A stretch of DNA of 64,000 nucleotides from Poriferisodalis sp965208895 (GCF_965208895.1 NZ_OZ242363.1:372001-436000); one strand, 5' to 3'; positions 53,423 through 62,968 are shown, counted from the stretch's first letter. Numbers and translations: made by a program. Notes: generated by a model not told the origin, from the letters alone.

Positions 53423-53983
53423 TCAGCATGGGCGCTTCGCGGGACTCATGGTGTTTGCATACCAAGGGTTGCGCTGATGAACGTTGTAAGCATCCCCCGT
53501 CTTGTCAGTATGGGCGAAACTGCCATATCCACCGACGGAAACGTGGTCGCCGTCAGTCATCGGCCCGACGTCCCATACCCACAGCGATCGTGTCTGCGGG
53601 TCATAGCGAGTACCCGATCGAGGAAGGTTGATCCAGCTGTAGATGAGGTTGCCGTCGTCGTCTCTGCTAAGTCCCGGCTCAATGCTCGAATCAGGTGCGG
53701 ATTCTCCGATTGTCTCGGTGACGAGCACATGTATATAGGGATCTTCGATGATCAAGTAGCCGCACACTCGAGCGTCGGCAGCATCATCGCCGGGTTCAAA
53801 TCCTGAACCTCCCAAGAACTCGGCTAGTGGCGCGGTCGCGAGGGGTGCCGTGGCCGTCGTGGATTCAGCCGTCTGCACTGGGAAGTCTTCACCGGTGGCA
53901 GCATCGGCGCAGCCAGCCACGATTATCGCAGCCGTCAAAATCGCTGCTGCTGCCCAGACCGCGTCAGTCCCGCCTGCCCGCAT
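53423..53983 (-). CDS. Putative lipoprotein
   Basis: A 186-residue protein with a short N-region, a hydrophobic helix and the lipobox IIVAGC at residues about 20-25, so it should be lipidated and exported. The mature part starts with a Thr/Ala-rich linker and continues with an extracellular-looking, Asp/Gly/Tyr-rich domain of no family I know (DPYIHVLVTETIG, SLWVWDVGPMTDGDHVSVGGYG). It starts 19 bp after the serine protease stop, so the two are likely co-expressed. Confidence 0.65.
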   Translation of the reverse strand: MRAGGTDAVWAAAAILTAAIIVAGCADAATGEDFPVQTAESTTATAPLATAPLAEFLGGSGFEPGDDAADARVCGYLIIEDPYIHVLVTETIGESAPDSSIEPGLSRDDDGNLIYSWINLPRSGTRYDPQTRSLWVWDVGPMTDGDHVSVGGYGSFAHTDKTGDAYNVHQRNPWYANTMSPAKRPC

Positions 53984-54002
53984 GCCGCCGCACTCGATTT
54001 CT

Positions 54003-55454
54003 TCAACCGATCGTCACGTTGTTGTTGATGAGGATTTCAGCATCCAAGAACTCCTCGACCTCGTCGATCGCGGAGAAAATGGCAGACGTGCCGATGTCAC
54101 TGCAGGTCTCAGTTCGCTGACTTGACTTGTGAATGCCGTAGGCCTTTGAGCTACTGAACCACGGGCCGCCGCTGTCGCCTGCGCAGGCCTCCAGACTTGA
54201 CCCGTAGACGCGCACGAAGACGTTGTGGCACGTCGTGGGGTCGCCATTGCTCGATACACGACATGCGGTAGCACCTGTCGGCCGGTGATGAATGTTGGTG
54301 ACGGTGCCGCAGGACACGCCGCTGACACCGCCTTGGTGGCACAGGTACCTCCCGTGCATATCGAGCCGGTCTGCCTTGCTTCGGACTACTCGAATGGTGA
54401 GTGGCGCTTGATCGCCATAGGCGAACTGTGAGCGCAATTCGTGCCCCGATCCGGTAGGGATGCGACGGAATTCAGCGTCGGCGGTGACGCTTGCGTAGCC
54501 GTACACCCACGGCAACGAGACTCCATGCATGCGAATGGTTCCGTCGCAGTGGCCAGCGGTGATGAGGCCGTAGGGGCCGTTGCCGCCGCGACGTGCAGCG
54601 AATCCCGAGGTGCATCTGCTCATAGCACGGCCGCCGTCGAACATCGCGTCGCTAGCGATGTTGCGGCCGTCGACGACTTCATAGGCAACCGCGATATGCC
54701 CGGCGAACTCGGATGTGAGCCGTGTGATTGCTGCCCGCAGCTCGGCGTCGGTTGCGCCGGTGCTGCCGACTCCGCTGGGTCCGAGTGCGTGAGGATTATC
54801 TGTAGATCCACCGCCTAGCGAACCGGTCGAACCTGTTGCAGCAACGGGTGCGAGAGCAGGATCGATGCCGATGTGCAATGAGTTCGCCGACATGTCTATC
54901 GAGGTAAAGGTGACGATCTCGGAATAGTCCAGGCTGGCGTCGGGTACTTCACTGACACGGCCGACCGCACCAACGCTGCCGCCATCACCGAAGCTGTCTT
55001 GCGAATCTAGCAATTGCTGGAGCGAGTATGCGGCCTCTCGGCGAATTTCGACATCTGAGTGCGCATCTGCCAGCGCAGCAGCCTCCGAATTCGGCACCTC
55101 AGAGCCGGTCAGCCACACCCAGCCGGTGAGGGTATCGCCGTGGTCGATTCCCCAGCCAGCTAGGCGCCTGAACTCAAGGTCACGTATAGAGCGGAGCACT
55201 TCGACGATGGCGTCAAGGCGCCCCAAGCGGCGTTCGGCCTCGGTTTCGCTGACTGAGTACTCCCGTGCGTATGAGGCGACCGCTGGGTCAGCAGAATCGG
55301 CTGTTGCCTCTGCGCCATGCGTGCTCGATTCGATCGAGGCGCCGATCAACATTGCTACGAGTGCCGCAGCTAGCACCCATCTGCCCCGACGGACTCGGCC
55401 GAGATGATGTTGCCGTTGATGAATCCACTTTTGGGGAGATGAAGGAACGCCCAT
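54003..55454 (-). CDS. Secreted trypsin-like serine protease (S1, streptogrisin/alpha-lytic-like)
   Basis: A 483-residue exported protease. ATG 55454 is preceded by TACGTT with 6 nt between, close to the leaderless geometry. An N-terminal signal anchor (about 27-46) is followed by a helical pro-region (about 60-250) and a chymotrypsin-fold domain with LITAGHC (catalytic His) and ACAGDSGGPW (catalytic Ser). Six or more Cys suggest disulfides. The pro-region resembles those of streptogrisin-type proteases, which fold the enzyme and are then removed. The catalytic Asp is not obvious by eye, probably in AEFRRIPTG-to-RVVRSKADRLD. Confidence 0.82.
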   Translation of the reverse strand: MGVPSSPQKWIHQRQHHLGRVRRGRWVLAAALVAMLIGASIESSTHGAEATADSADPAVASYAREYSVSETEAERRLGRLDAIVEVLRSIRDLEFRRLAGWGIDHGDTLTGWVWLTGSEVPNSEAAALADAHSDVEIRREAAYSLQQLLDSQDSFGDGGSVGAVGRVSEVPDASLDYSEIVTFTSIDMSANSLHIGIDPALAPVAATGSTGSLGGGSTDNPHALGPSGVGSTGATDAELRAAITRLTSEFAGHIAVAYEVVDGRNIASDAMFDGGRAMSRCTSGFAARRGGNGPYGLITAGHCDGTIRMHGVSLPWVYGYASVTADAEFRRIPTGSGHELRSQFAYGDQAPLTIRVVRSKADRLDMHGRYLCHQGGVSGVSCGTVTNIHHRPTGATACRVSSNGDPTTCHNVFVRVYGSSLEACAGDSGGPWFSSSKAYGIHKSSQRTETCSDIGTSAIFSAIDEVEEFLDAEILINNNVTIG

Positions 55455-55539
55455 GTCACGAACGTAGCTGCTCAGGTTCCGGTGAGCGGACGCGCATGGG
55501 TGTCCGCCAGCGCGACCGCCATGTCCGGCGACAGGATGC

Positions 55540-56628
55540 TCAGAAGCTCGGGCCGTCGCGGCGGCGACGGATCTCATCGGAGATCGCGGGCACGACCTCG
55601 TGCAGGTCGGCAATCACGGCGTATCCCGCTTTGGTGACCATGTTGGCCTCGGGATCGATGTTGATCGCCAGGATGTTCTTCGAACCCATGGCACCGACCC
55701 AATGCTGGATCGCTCCGGAGATTCCGCAGGCGATGTAGATCTCCGGGGCGATGCGGGTGCCGGTCTGGCCCACTTGATCCGAATGCGAGCGCCAGCCGTT
55801 GTTGGTGACCGCACGCGAGCAGCCGACGCGACCGCCGAGCAGCTCGGCAAGTTCCTCAAGCTGGGCGAAGCCTTCCGCTGAACCCACGCCTCGGCCGCCC
55901 GACACCACGACCGGCGAGGTGGACAGCGTGACGCCCTCGGTGAGCGTCACCCGGTCACGCACCAGTGTCCGGCTTGCTTCAGGTCCCAAGTCGGGCTCAA
56001 AGACCACCACATCGGCCTCGGCAGCAGTCCCAGCCGCCGATCCGTCGGTCGCGGATTCAGCCTGATCCCCGCCGACCGGCACAGCCTCGGCCGAATACGG
56101 GGCGATGGTCAGCAACGGCAGCACAGAGCTGAGCGTCACGTCCTCAAGCAGCGACCCGCCCCACTGGATGCGGGTGATCTGCCACGGGTCACCGTCGGAA
56201 GGCGTTCCCGCCCCACTGTCACCTGCGGAACCGTTCGCTGACACGCTCACACAATTCGCCACCAGCGGCAGGTCGAGGCGGGCCGCAAGCTGAGCCATCG
56301 CCTCCGCACCGCGGTCAGTGCCCGACGCCACCACAGCCGACGGTTCCACTATCTCGACGAACGACGCCAGTGCCGCACCCCAGGCATCGGGGCCGTAGTC
56401 GGCCAGCTGCTCATGGCGGCCGCAGTACACCACGGCGGCGCCATATCCGGCGCAGATCGCCCTCAATTCCGGCCCGTGCGTCTCGAACAGCGCCTCGTCG
56501 CCCAGCACGACCGCCTTCGCCTCGGTGCCGAGATCGACGGCGAGGGACCGCGCGGCCGTGAGGGCCTCCAGGGCGCCGCCCGAGGGGACGCCACGGTCGT
56601 GGTCGACGAGGACAGCGACGCCGCTCAC
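55540..56628 (-). CDS. etfA: Electron transfer flavoprotein alpha subunit
   Basis: A 362-residue EtfA. The C-terminal FAD domain is textbook: VVVSGGRGVGSAEGFAQLEELAELLGG, WRSHSDQVGQTGTRIAPEIYIACGISGAIQHWVG, and ILAINIDPEANM. The N-terminal half is the EtfA Rossmann-like domain, with an acidic Ser/Gly-rich insertion (about 160-235) not usual in the family. GTG 56628 overlaps the EtfB stop. It accepts electrons from the dehydrogenase encoded upstream in the same operon and passes them to the quinone pool via ETF-quinone oxidoreductase, not present here. Confidence 0.93.
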   Translation of the reverse strand: MSGVAVLVDHDRGVPSGGALEALTAARSLAVDLGTEAKAVVLGDEALFETHGPELRAICAGYGAAVVYCGRHEQLADYGPDAWGAALASFVEIVEPSAVVASGTDRGAEAMAQLAARLDLPLVANCVSVSANGSAGDSGAGTPSDGDPWQITRIQWGGSLLEDVTLSSVLPLLTIAPYSAEAVPVGGDQAESATDGSAAGTAAEADVVVFEPDLGPEASRTLVRDRVTLTEGVTLSTSPVVVSGGRGVGSAEGFAQLEELAELLGGRVGCSRAVTNNGWRSHSDQVGQTGTRIAPEIYIACGISGAIQHWVGAMGSKNILAINIDPEANMVTKAGYAVIADLHEVVPAISDEIRRRRDGPSF

Positions 56629-57407
56629 AGCACACCCAGCTCGTCGAGCAGGTCCACCACCGCCGGTGCCGCCGCGGCGCTGTCGCCCAGCGTCACCGTG
56701 GTGCTGGCACGCTCGGGCGGTCGGTGCAGCCGAATCCTGGACTGACCGCCCGCTGCAGCATCCTGTGCGCACTCGAGCATCTGGATCTGGGCCTTGCGCG
56801 AGGCGAGCCGCCCTTTCATGGTGGGATAGCGCGGCAGGTTGATGCCCTCCTTGACGCCGAGTGCACAGGGGGCATCGAGCTCGTACACCTCGTAGCCGGC
56901 GTCGGTCTCGCGGCGCGCCGTGAAGCCTCGCTCGCCTACGTCGATGCCCTTGATGCCGTTCACGATCGGGCGCCCAAGCGCGTGCGCCACCCGGATGCCG
57001 ACCTGGAAGTTGCCCCCGTCGGCAGATTCGTTGCCGAACAGGATCAGGTCGAATTGTCCGTCAACGGCTTCAAGCTCTCGCACGGCGGAGGTGATGGCCA
57101 CAGCAGTTCGCTGGGGATCCCAGTCGAGGCCGCCCTCGGCGATGACGAGCGCAAACTCGGTGCCGCCGACACTGGCCGCGTAGCGCAGCTGTTCGGTCGA
57201 TTCGTCGGGACCCAGAGTGAGGACCACCACGGCGTGATCGTCGCCGTCGAGCTGTTCGACGATCTGGGCAGCTTCTTCGGTAGCACATTCCTCGTGGGGG
57301 CTGGTGGTGAAGCCCAGGTGCGCCGTGTCGACCTGCTGAGCGTCACCGGTCACGTTGATGCGCGACCCCACGGCGGGCACCCGCTTGACGCAGACCAGGA
57401 TGCGCAC
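56625..57407 (-). CDS. etfB: Electron transfer flavoprotein beta subunit
   Basis: A 260-residue EtfB: MRILVCVKRVPAVGSRINV start, NPxxEVAL-like SPHEECATEEAAQI, LVLTLGP-like VVLTLGPDESTEQLR, and the AMP-binding segment LILFGNESADGGNFQVGIRVAHALG. It forms the AMP-containing half of ETF. GTG 57407 starts 9 bp after the stop of the dimethylglycine dehydrogenase-like gene, giving the order dehydrogenase-etfB-etfA. Confidence 0.92.
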   Translation of the reverse strand: MRILVCVKRVPAVGSRINVTGDAQQVDTAHLGFTTSPHEECATEEAAQIVEQLDGDDHAVVVLTLGPDESTEQLRYAASVGGTEFALVIAEGGLDWDPQRTAVAITSAVRELEAVDGQFDLILFGNESADGGNFQVGIRVAHALGRPIVNGIKGIDVGERGFTARRETDAGYEVYELDAPCALGVKEGINLPRYPTMKGRLASRKAQIQMLECAQDAAAGGQSRIRLHRPPERASTTVTLGDSAAAAPAVVDLLDELGVL

Positions 57408-57416
57408 GGGGTGCCC

Positions 57417-59939
57417 TCAGGCCTTCATGCGGCTGTCGTCAGGATCGAACAGCGCAAGGTTCGAACCGGTGGCCGCCACCGTGACCGGATACCGCTCGTT
57501 CTGGTACATCACTGACAATTCGGTGCCCACGACCGCCAGCTCGGTCGGCAGGTACGCCATGGCCAGGTAGGCGCCGAGCGACGGGGCATTCCCCGCCGTG
57601 GTCACGCGGCTGACCCTGCCGTGGGAGTCAGTGATTCGCTCCCCCGCAGCAGTCAGCACCGGCTCATTGCCGGCGCCCATGGGGAAGCGGTCGTAGCCCT
57701 CGGCACAGCGCAGGCTCTCGAAGCGCAGCATCACCAGCTGGGCGGCCAGCTCTTCGGAGCGGGCGGCGAGGTAGGCCTCTTTGCCGATGAAATCGGCAGC
57801 TTTCACTCGCGGTCGCGCCAGCCCGGCCTCGGTCGGGTTGTACTCGTTCTCGAGCTCAGCGCCCATGAGGCGGTAACCCTTCTCGAGACGTCCCGTCGTG
57901 CCGTAGACGCCGGCCCCGACAGGCCGCAGGTTGAAGTCCCGCCCGGCTTGGGAGATTGCGTCCCACAGGGCCAAGCCGGCACTGGTGGCGCAGTAGATCT
58001 CGAAGCCGGCGTCGCCCACGTAGGAGATGCGGAACATCTGCGTCGGGATCCCAGCCAGGAGCGCGTCACGCACCTGCCCGTATCCGAACGACTCCTGGGC
58101 AAGATCTGTCTCGGTCAGCGTCGCCAACAGGTCGACAGCGTTGGGACCCCACACGCCGAACGTGGCAAGCGCTTCAGTGCGGTTCTCGAACGTCACGCCG
58201 CTGGGGGGCAGGTTGTGACGGAACCAGTACTCGTCCCGGCCGCCGTCGAATGCACCGGTCGCGATGCGAAAGCGATCCTCGGTCAGGCGCACGATGGTCA
58301 GGTCCGAGCGGAACCCGCCGTCATGTGTGAGCACAGGGGTGTAGATCGAGCGCCCGACTGGCAGATCGCACTTGTTGACCACCATCTTCTCGATGTAGGG
58401 CACGACCTCGGGGCCCGACACCTCGAACACCTGGAACGGCGAGACGTCCACCAGACCGCAGTGCTCACGCAGGTGGAGATGCTCTGCATCGGTGATGGGG
58501 CTCCACCAGCGGGCATCCCATTCGTGGGTGCGGTCTTCGATGCCGTATTTCTCGACGAGATCGGCGTTCGACTCGTACCAGTGCGGTCGCTCCCAGCCGC
58601 CCGCCTCGAAATAGAAGGCGCCGAGCTCATCGGTGCGGGCCTTCGCAGGGCCGCAGGTCACATTGCGACGCGTTGCCCACTGTTCTCGTGGGTGCACGAT
58701 CCCGTAGGTCTTGTTGAAGTGCTCGTCGGCCCGCGTCTCGATGTGGATGACATTGCGGTCCCCGGGGTAGAAGCGCGTGACGTCGGAGCCGTGTGGATCG
58801 GTGAGGCGGGGGTAGCCATGCGTCATCCATTCGGCCATCAGCCGGCCGACGCCGGGGCCCTCCTTGACCCACACCGCTGCGACCGACCACAGGTTCTCTA
58901 CTTCGGCGGTGGGACCCAGAACCGGTGCGGCGTCGGGGGTCAGCGAGAGCAGCCCGTTGATGGCGTACTTGATCTCGCCGTCGCCCAGGAACTCCATCAG
59001 CTCGATGGCTTCCTCGAGCTGCTGGTCGAAGTCATCGGGCGTGAAGGGCATCTCAGTCGGGCTGAGCGCCGCCTCGTCGTTGGAGGGGATGTCCTCGACG
59101 CGGTGCAGGATCGGCCGGTGGGCATAGCTGCCCACCTCCATGGAGCCCGCCGATTGGCGCTCGTAGCAGAAGGTGTCCATGTCGCGGACGATCGGGTAGG
59201 CCAGCTCCTGGTTCGTCTCGACGAGCACGTCGAACGGCCCGACGTCGACCATCTGGTGGACGGCCGGCGTGAGCGGGATGGTGGCCCCCGCCATCTGGGC
59301 CAGCTTGGGACTCCACACGCCGCAGGCGATCGCGACTGTGTCGCATTCGATGCGTCCCCGGTCGGTCACCACAGCGCAGATGCGGGGACGGTTCGGGCCC
59401 GCCACAGTCTCGATGTCGAGGACTTCGGTGTTGGCAAAGGTCTGCAAATGGCCGGCCTCGGTGGCCCGGCGGCGCATCTGCGTGCCCGTCTCCAGCGAAT
59501 CGACTGCTGAGACGCTCGGTGTGTAGAAGCCGCCAAGGATGACGTCGGGATCGATGAAGGGCACCAGTTCGATGACTTCGTCGACCGTGAGGAGCTGGGC
59601 ATCGATGCCCCAGCACTTGGCCGACGTCATACGGCGACGGAACTCCTCGAGGCGCTCTTCGCTGCGCGCCACCTCGATGCCGCCGCAAGTGGTCTGCAAG
59701 CCGAGCGCCTCGTACTGAAGCTGGCTGTCGACGGTGAGATCGACGATCTCCTTGGAGTGGTCGACGGGGAAGATGAAGTTCGAGGCGTGCCCGGTGGATC
59801 CGCCTGGGTTCGGCAGCGGCCCTTTGTCGAGCAGGACGATGTCGGTCCAGCCGAGATCGCTGAGATGGCCCACCAGGCAATTGCCCACGATCCCAGCACC
59901 GATGACGACACAACTTGCCCGCGCCGGAAAGTCGCTCAT
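57417..59939 (-). CDS. Dimethylglycine/sarcosine dehydrogenase-like FAD oxidoreductase
   Basis: An 840-residue protein with the full DMGDH layout: an FAD-binding DAO domain (CVVIGAGIVGNCLVGHL at the N-terminus, GGSTGHASNFIF with the His position used for covalent FAD in the family), an FAO-M domain (about 385-440), and GcvT plus GcvT_C folate domains (about 440-830). It oxidises an N-methyl group and hands the carbon to THF as methylene-THF, with electrons going to ETF. Coupled to etfBA and divergent from formate-THF ligase across a region with the IclR-type operator. Whether the substrate is dimethylglycine, sarcosine or another N-methyl compound is open. Confidence 0.88.
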   Translation of the reverse strand: MSDFPARASCVVIGAGIVGNCLVGHLSDLGWTDIVLLDKGPLPNPGGSTGHASNFIFPVDHSKEIVDLTVDSQLQYEALGLQTTCGGIEVARSEERLEEFRRRMTSAKCWGIDAQLLTVDEVIELVPFIDPDVILGGFYTPSVSAVDSLETGTQMRRRATEAGHLQTFANTEVLDIETVAGPNRPRICAVVTDRGRIECDTVAIACGVWSPKLAQMAGATIPLTPAVHQMVDVGPFDVLVETNQELAYPIVRDMDTFCYERQSAGSMEVGSYAHRPILHRVEDIPSNDEAALSPTEMPFTPDDFDQQLEEAIELMEFLGDGEIKYAINGLLSLTPDAAPVLGPTAEVENLWSVAAVWVKEGPGVGRLMAEWMTHGYPRLTDPHGSDVTRFYPGDRNVIHIETRADEHFNKTYGIVHPREQWATRRNVTCGPAKARTDELGAFYFEAGGWERPHWYESNADLVEKYGIEDRTHEWDARWWSPITDAEHLHLREHCGLVDVSPFQVFEVSGPEVVPYIEKMVVNKCDLPVGRSIYTPVLTHDGGFRSDLTIVRLTEDRFRIATGAFDGGRDEYWFRHNLPPSGVTFENRTEALATFGVWGPNAVDLLATLTETDLAQESFGYGQVRDALLAGIPTQMFRISYVGDAGFEIYCATSAGLALWDAISQAGRDFNLRPVGAGVYGTTGRLEKGYRLMGAELENEYNPTEAGLARPRVKAADFIGKEAYLAARSEELAAQLVMLRFESLRCAEGYDRFPMGAGNEPVLTAAGERITDSHGRVSRVTTAGNAPSLGAYLAMAYLPTELAVVGTELSVMYQNERYPVTVAATGSNLALFDPDDSRMKA

Positions 59940-60014
59940 TCCTCACATCCCCCGCCGTTGCCGGTCAACAGCATGCCGCAGCCCTGCTGCTGAGAGAATG
60001 CGCCAATGGGTGGG

Positions 60015-60105
60015 CCTTCCGGTTGTCGCACCAGTTGTTTCCCGCTCTTGTTCGCTGTCGCTCACGGGCCGCTCGGGCCACGGCTTCGCCTATCGGCTCA
60101 GCCTC
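60015..60105 (+). repeat. Dispersed repeat, copy C
   Basis: CCTTCCGGTTGTCGCACCAG, TTGTTTCCCGCTCTTGTTCG, then GCTCACGGGCCGCTCGGGCC and ACGGCTTCGCCT. It includes the extended left part found in copy A (GTTGTCGCAC). It ends 15 bp before the operator pair in the divergent promoter region of the DMGDH-like and FTHFS operons. Confidence 0.8.
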
Positions 60106-60119
60106 TTAGTGTTGTTGCT

Positions 60120-60154
60120 GTTCTGTATGATGGAACAGTTCCGCTCAGCGGAAC
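60120..60154 (+). promoter_or_regulatory. Tandem IclR-type operator in the divergent DMGDH/FTHFS region
   Basis: GTTCTGTATGATGGAAC (60120-60136), a single A, then GTTCCGCTCAGCGGAAC (60138-60154); the second has perfect GTTCC/GGAAC arms within a longer dyad. Same arrangement as at 27822 and 47261. A further GGGGAACAG half-site follows at 60163. It lies 181 bp before the DMGDH-like start (minus) and 121 bp before the formate-THF ligase start (plus). Confidence 0.7.
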
Positions 60155-60274
60155 AGCAACTAGGGGAACAGTAGCCGAACGACCCGGCAATTGACGACAT
60201 CGAACCGGTGGCACAGACGCGTCACGGGGTTCTGGCAGGGTGCAGAGGGCTCAATTCATGTGGGGGTGCACGGC

Positions 60275-61984
60275 ATGACGACAACGGGCGGATTTCCCAG
60301 TGATCTCGAGATTGCATCGGCTGCACAGATTCGGCCGCTGACCGAGATAGCGAACGAGGCGGGCATCCCGCCGGAGTATCTGGAGCTGTACGGCACCGGC
60401 GTGGCCAAGGTCAAGCTCGAAGCCGTCGAGGCAATGGCCGACCGGCCCCGCGGGCGCTACGTGGTGGTGACTGCGATCACGCCGACGCCGCTGGGCGAGG
60501 GCAAGACCACCACGACGGTCGGTCTCGGGCAGGCATTCGGCCACATCGGCCGCACCGCCACCATTGCCATCCGGCAGCCGTCCATGGGCCCCACCTTCGG
60601 TATCAAGGGCGGCGCGGCCGGCGGCGGCTACAGCCAGGTCGTTCCTATGGACCTGTTCAACCTGCACCTCACCGGCGACATGCATGCTGTGACGGCTGCC
60701 CACAATCTCTGCGCCGCCATGCTTGATGCGCACCTGTATCACGGCAACGAGGCCGGGTTCGACATCCACAACATCACGTGGCGGCGGGTGCTCGACGTGA
60801 ACGACCGGGCCTTGCGCAACATCACGATCGGATTGGGCGGTCGCCTCGACGGCATCCCCCGCGAGTCGGGCTTTGACATCACGGCTGCCTCCGAGGTGAT
60901 GGCGACGCTCGCACTGTGCACGTCCATGTCGGACCTGCGAGCCCGGCTTGGCCGCATCGTGCTGGGCTACACCTCCGGCGGGGAGCCGGTGACCGCAGAA
61001 GAGATCGGTGCTGCGGGCTCGATGGCAGTGCTGCTGCGCGAGGCCATCAAGCCGAACCTGATGCAGACCCTGGAGGGTTCCCCTGCGCTCGTGCACACCG
61101 GCCCCTTCGGGAACATCGCGACCGGCAATTCCTCGATTGTTGCCGACCAGATCGGCATCGGGACCTCAGAATTCCTGCTGACCGAGGCCGGATTCGGCGC
61201 CGACATGGGCGCTGAGCGCTTCTTCAACATCAAGTGCCGCTATTCGGGCGTGTCGCCGGACGCGGCGGTGATCGTGGCGACCGTGCGAGGCCTCAAGGCC
61301 CACTCGGGCAAGCACCGGATCGTCGCCGGCCGCCCGCTGCCACCGGCACTTCTCGAAGCGAACCCCGACGAGGTGCACGCCGGCGGCGACAACCTGCGCA
61401 AACAGCTCGAGAACGTGCGGATGCACGGTGTCTCTCCGGTGGTGGCGATCAATCAGTTCCCCGGCGATCATGATGTCGATCTCGCAGCAATCGCCGAGAT
61501 CGCCGCCGAGTACGGCGCCCGCTCCGCTCGATGCACGCACTTCGCCGACGGCGGCGCCGGCGCAGCCGAGCTTGCGGAAGCCGTGGCAGAGGCTGCCGAA
61601 GAGCCGACGGACTTCTCGGTGCTGTATCCCGATGACATCTCGCTGCGCGACAAGATCCTCGCGGTCGCGACCAATGTGTACGGCGCGGCCGATGTGAGCT
61701 ATACCGCTCGGGCGAATCGGGAGATCGACGGCTACGAGCGCAACGGCTTCGGGAACCTGCCGGTGTGCATCGCCAAGACGCACCTGTCCATCTCGTCTGA
61801 CGCCTCGCTCAAGGGTGCTCCGACGGGCTGGACTCTGCCGGTGCGCGAGGTCCGGGCGTCGGTCGGTGCCGGGTTCGTGTACCCCATCTGCGGCGACATG
61901 CGCACCATGCCAGGGCTCGGGCGCGACCCGGCCGCCCGCCATATCGACCTCGATGCCGACGGCGACATCGTCGGCCTGAGCTGA
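60275..61984 (+). CDS. fhs: Formate--tetrahydrofolate ligase
   Basis: A 569-residue FTHFS, normal length for the family. Motifs: TAITPTPLGEGKTTTTVGLGQAF (P-loop), IRQPSMGPTFGIKGGAAGGGYSQVVPM, HLTGDMHAVTAAHNL, and FADGGAGA(A)ELA. It interconverts formate and 10-formyl-THF with ATP; in an oxidative C1 pathway it runs towards formate and ATP. I chose ATG 60275, preceded by GTGGGGGTG; the frame is open to 60191 but not conserved. First gene of the plus-strand operon with the MetF-like gene, under the divergent operator. Confidence 0.95.
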   Translation: MTTTGGFPSDLEIASAAQIRPLTEIANEAGIPPEYLELYGTGVAKVKLEAVEAMADRPRGRYVVVTAITPTPLGEGKTTTTVGLGQAFGHIGRTATIAIRQPSMGPTFGIKGGAAGGGYSQVVPMDLFNLHLTGDMHAVTAAHNLCAAMLDAHLYHGNEAGFDIHNITWRRVLDVNDRALRNITIGLGGRLDGIPRESGFDITAASEVMATLALCTSMSDLRARLGRIVLGYTSGGEPVTAEEIGAAGSMAVLLREAIKPNLMQTLEGSPALVHTGPFGNIATGNSSIVADQIGIGTSEFLLTEAGFGADMGAERFFNIKCRYSGVSPDAAVIVATVRGLKAHSGKHRIVAGRPLPPALLEANPDEVHAGGDNLRKQLENVRMHGVSPVVAINQFPGDHDVDLAAIAEIAAEYGARSARCTHFADGGAGAAELAEAVAEAAEEPTDFSVLYPDDISLRDKILAVATNVYGAADVSYTARANREIDGYERNGFGNLPVCIAKTHLSISSDASLKGAPTGWTLPVREVRASVGAGFVYPICGDMRTMPGLGRDPAARHIDLDADGDIVGLS

Positions 61985-61996
61985 ACGGAGCCGTAC

Positions 61997-62968
61997 TTGT
62001 TCGCATTCTTGAATTCGAACCGGACGCCGTGTTGGTGGAACGCGTGGCGCTCTGCACCGGCGGGATCACCTGCGGGGCGGCGCACACCGAGTCGTCGTCG
62101 CCCGCTCGCCAAAACCGATGCCGCCGAGCGCCGTCGCTTGCTGCAGCACGCCCAGTGGGAGCTCATCCCACTGCGCAATCTGGCCGAGCAGCTGCCGCAC
62201 CTGCCTGCGGGGTCGCCGGTCTCGGTGACGGCATCGGCCTCCAAGACGCTTGAGGACACACTGGATCTGACCGCCGAGCTGTGTGCGTTGGGTCACCGCC
62301 CCGTGCCCCACGTAGCGGCTCGCATGGTCGCCAGCCGTGATCACCTCGAAGAGCTGCTGGGCCGCATCGAATCGATGGGCCTCAACGAGATCTTTCTCGT
62401 CGGCGGCGACGTCACGTCACCAGCCGGCCCATTCGACAGCGCCGTCGGGCTGCTGGAGGCGCTGCGCGAGGTCAGCCACTCGCTCCTGCACATCGGCGTC
62501 ACTTCCTATCCCGAGGGTCATGCGCTGATCACCGATGCCGTGCTGCATGAGGCATTGCATGTCAAGCAGGTGCTGTTGGCCGAGGCGGGCATCGAGGGCC
62601 ATGCAGCCACCCAGATGTGTTTTCACCCCAAGGCCATCGTTCAGTGGCTGGCGGCCGAGCGTGACAGCGGACTCACCCTTCCGGTCCACCTCGGCATTCC
62701 CGGGGCGGTTGACCCGGCACGACTGCTGCGGATCGGCAGCCGCCTGGGAGTCGGAGCATCCCTGCGCTATCTGCGCAAGAACACCGGGGCCGTGGCCCGC
62801 ATGCTGCGCCCCGGGGGCTACGACCCGAGCGAGTTGGTCGATCAGGTCGCCCCGCACGCAGAACGGCTCGACATAGCCGGTCTGCACGTCTTCACCTTCA
62901 ACGCGATCGCCGACACGGTCGCATGGCGCGATGCAGCACTAGCCGAGACATCCTCACGGCGCAGGTGA
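61997..62968 (+). CDS. metF: Methylenetetrahydrofolate reductase family protein
   Basis: A MetF-like TIM-barrel flavoprotein linking methyl-THF and methylene-THF. Conserved parts: PVPHVAARMVASRDHLEELLGRI, NEIFLVGGDVTSPAGPFDSAVGLLEAL, IGVTSYPEGHALITDAVL, and ATQMCFHPKAIVQWLA. In this setting it would oxidise methyl-THF formed by the corrinoid pathway. The 5' end is uncertain: the frame opens at TTG 61997, but residues before about 48 are not family-like; TTG 62138 is the next possible start. Another frame (61990-62100) reads plausibly as protein, so a frameshift or leader peptide is possible. Follows fhs by 12 bp. Confidence 0.8.
   Translation: MFAFLNSNRTPCWWNAWRSAPAGSPAGRRTPSRRRPLAKTDAAERRRLLQHAQWELIPLRNLAEQLPHLPAGSPVSVTASASKTLEDTLDLTAELCALGHRPVPHVAARMVASRDHLEELLGRIESMGLNEIFLVGGDVTSPAGPFDSAVGLLEALREVSHSLLHIGVTSYPEGHALITDAVLHEALHVKQVLLAEAGIEGHAATQMCFHPKAIVQWLAAERDSGLTLPVHLGIPGAVDPARLLRIGSRLGVGASLRYLRKNTGAVARMLRPGGYDPSELVDQVAPHAERLDIAGLHVFTFNAIADTVAWRDAALAETSSRRR

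Noticed and set aside
53783..53803. GGGTTCAAATCC resembling a tRNA T-arm
   Set aside because: No acceptor stem, D-arm or anticodon arm can be built around it, and it lies within the coding sequence of the lipoprotein gene.
52265..53806. Plus-strand frame of 513 codons across the IS1634 transposase
   Set aside because: Antisense to an intact transposase and spanning the IS boundary.
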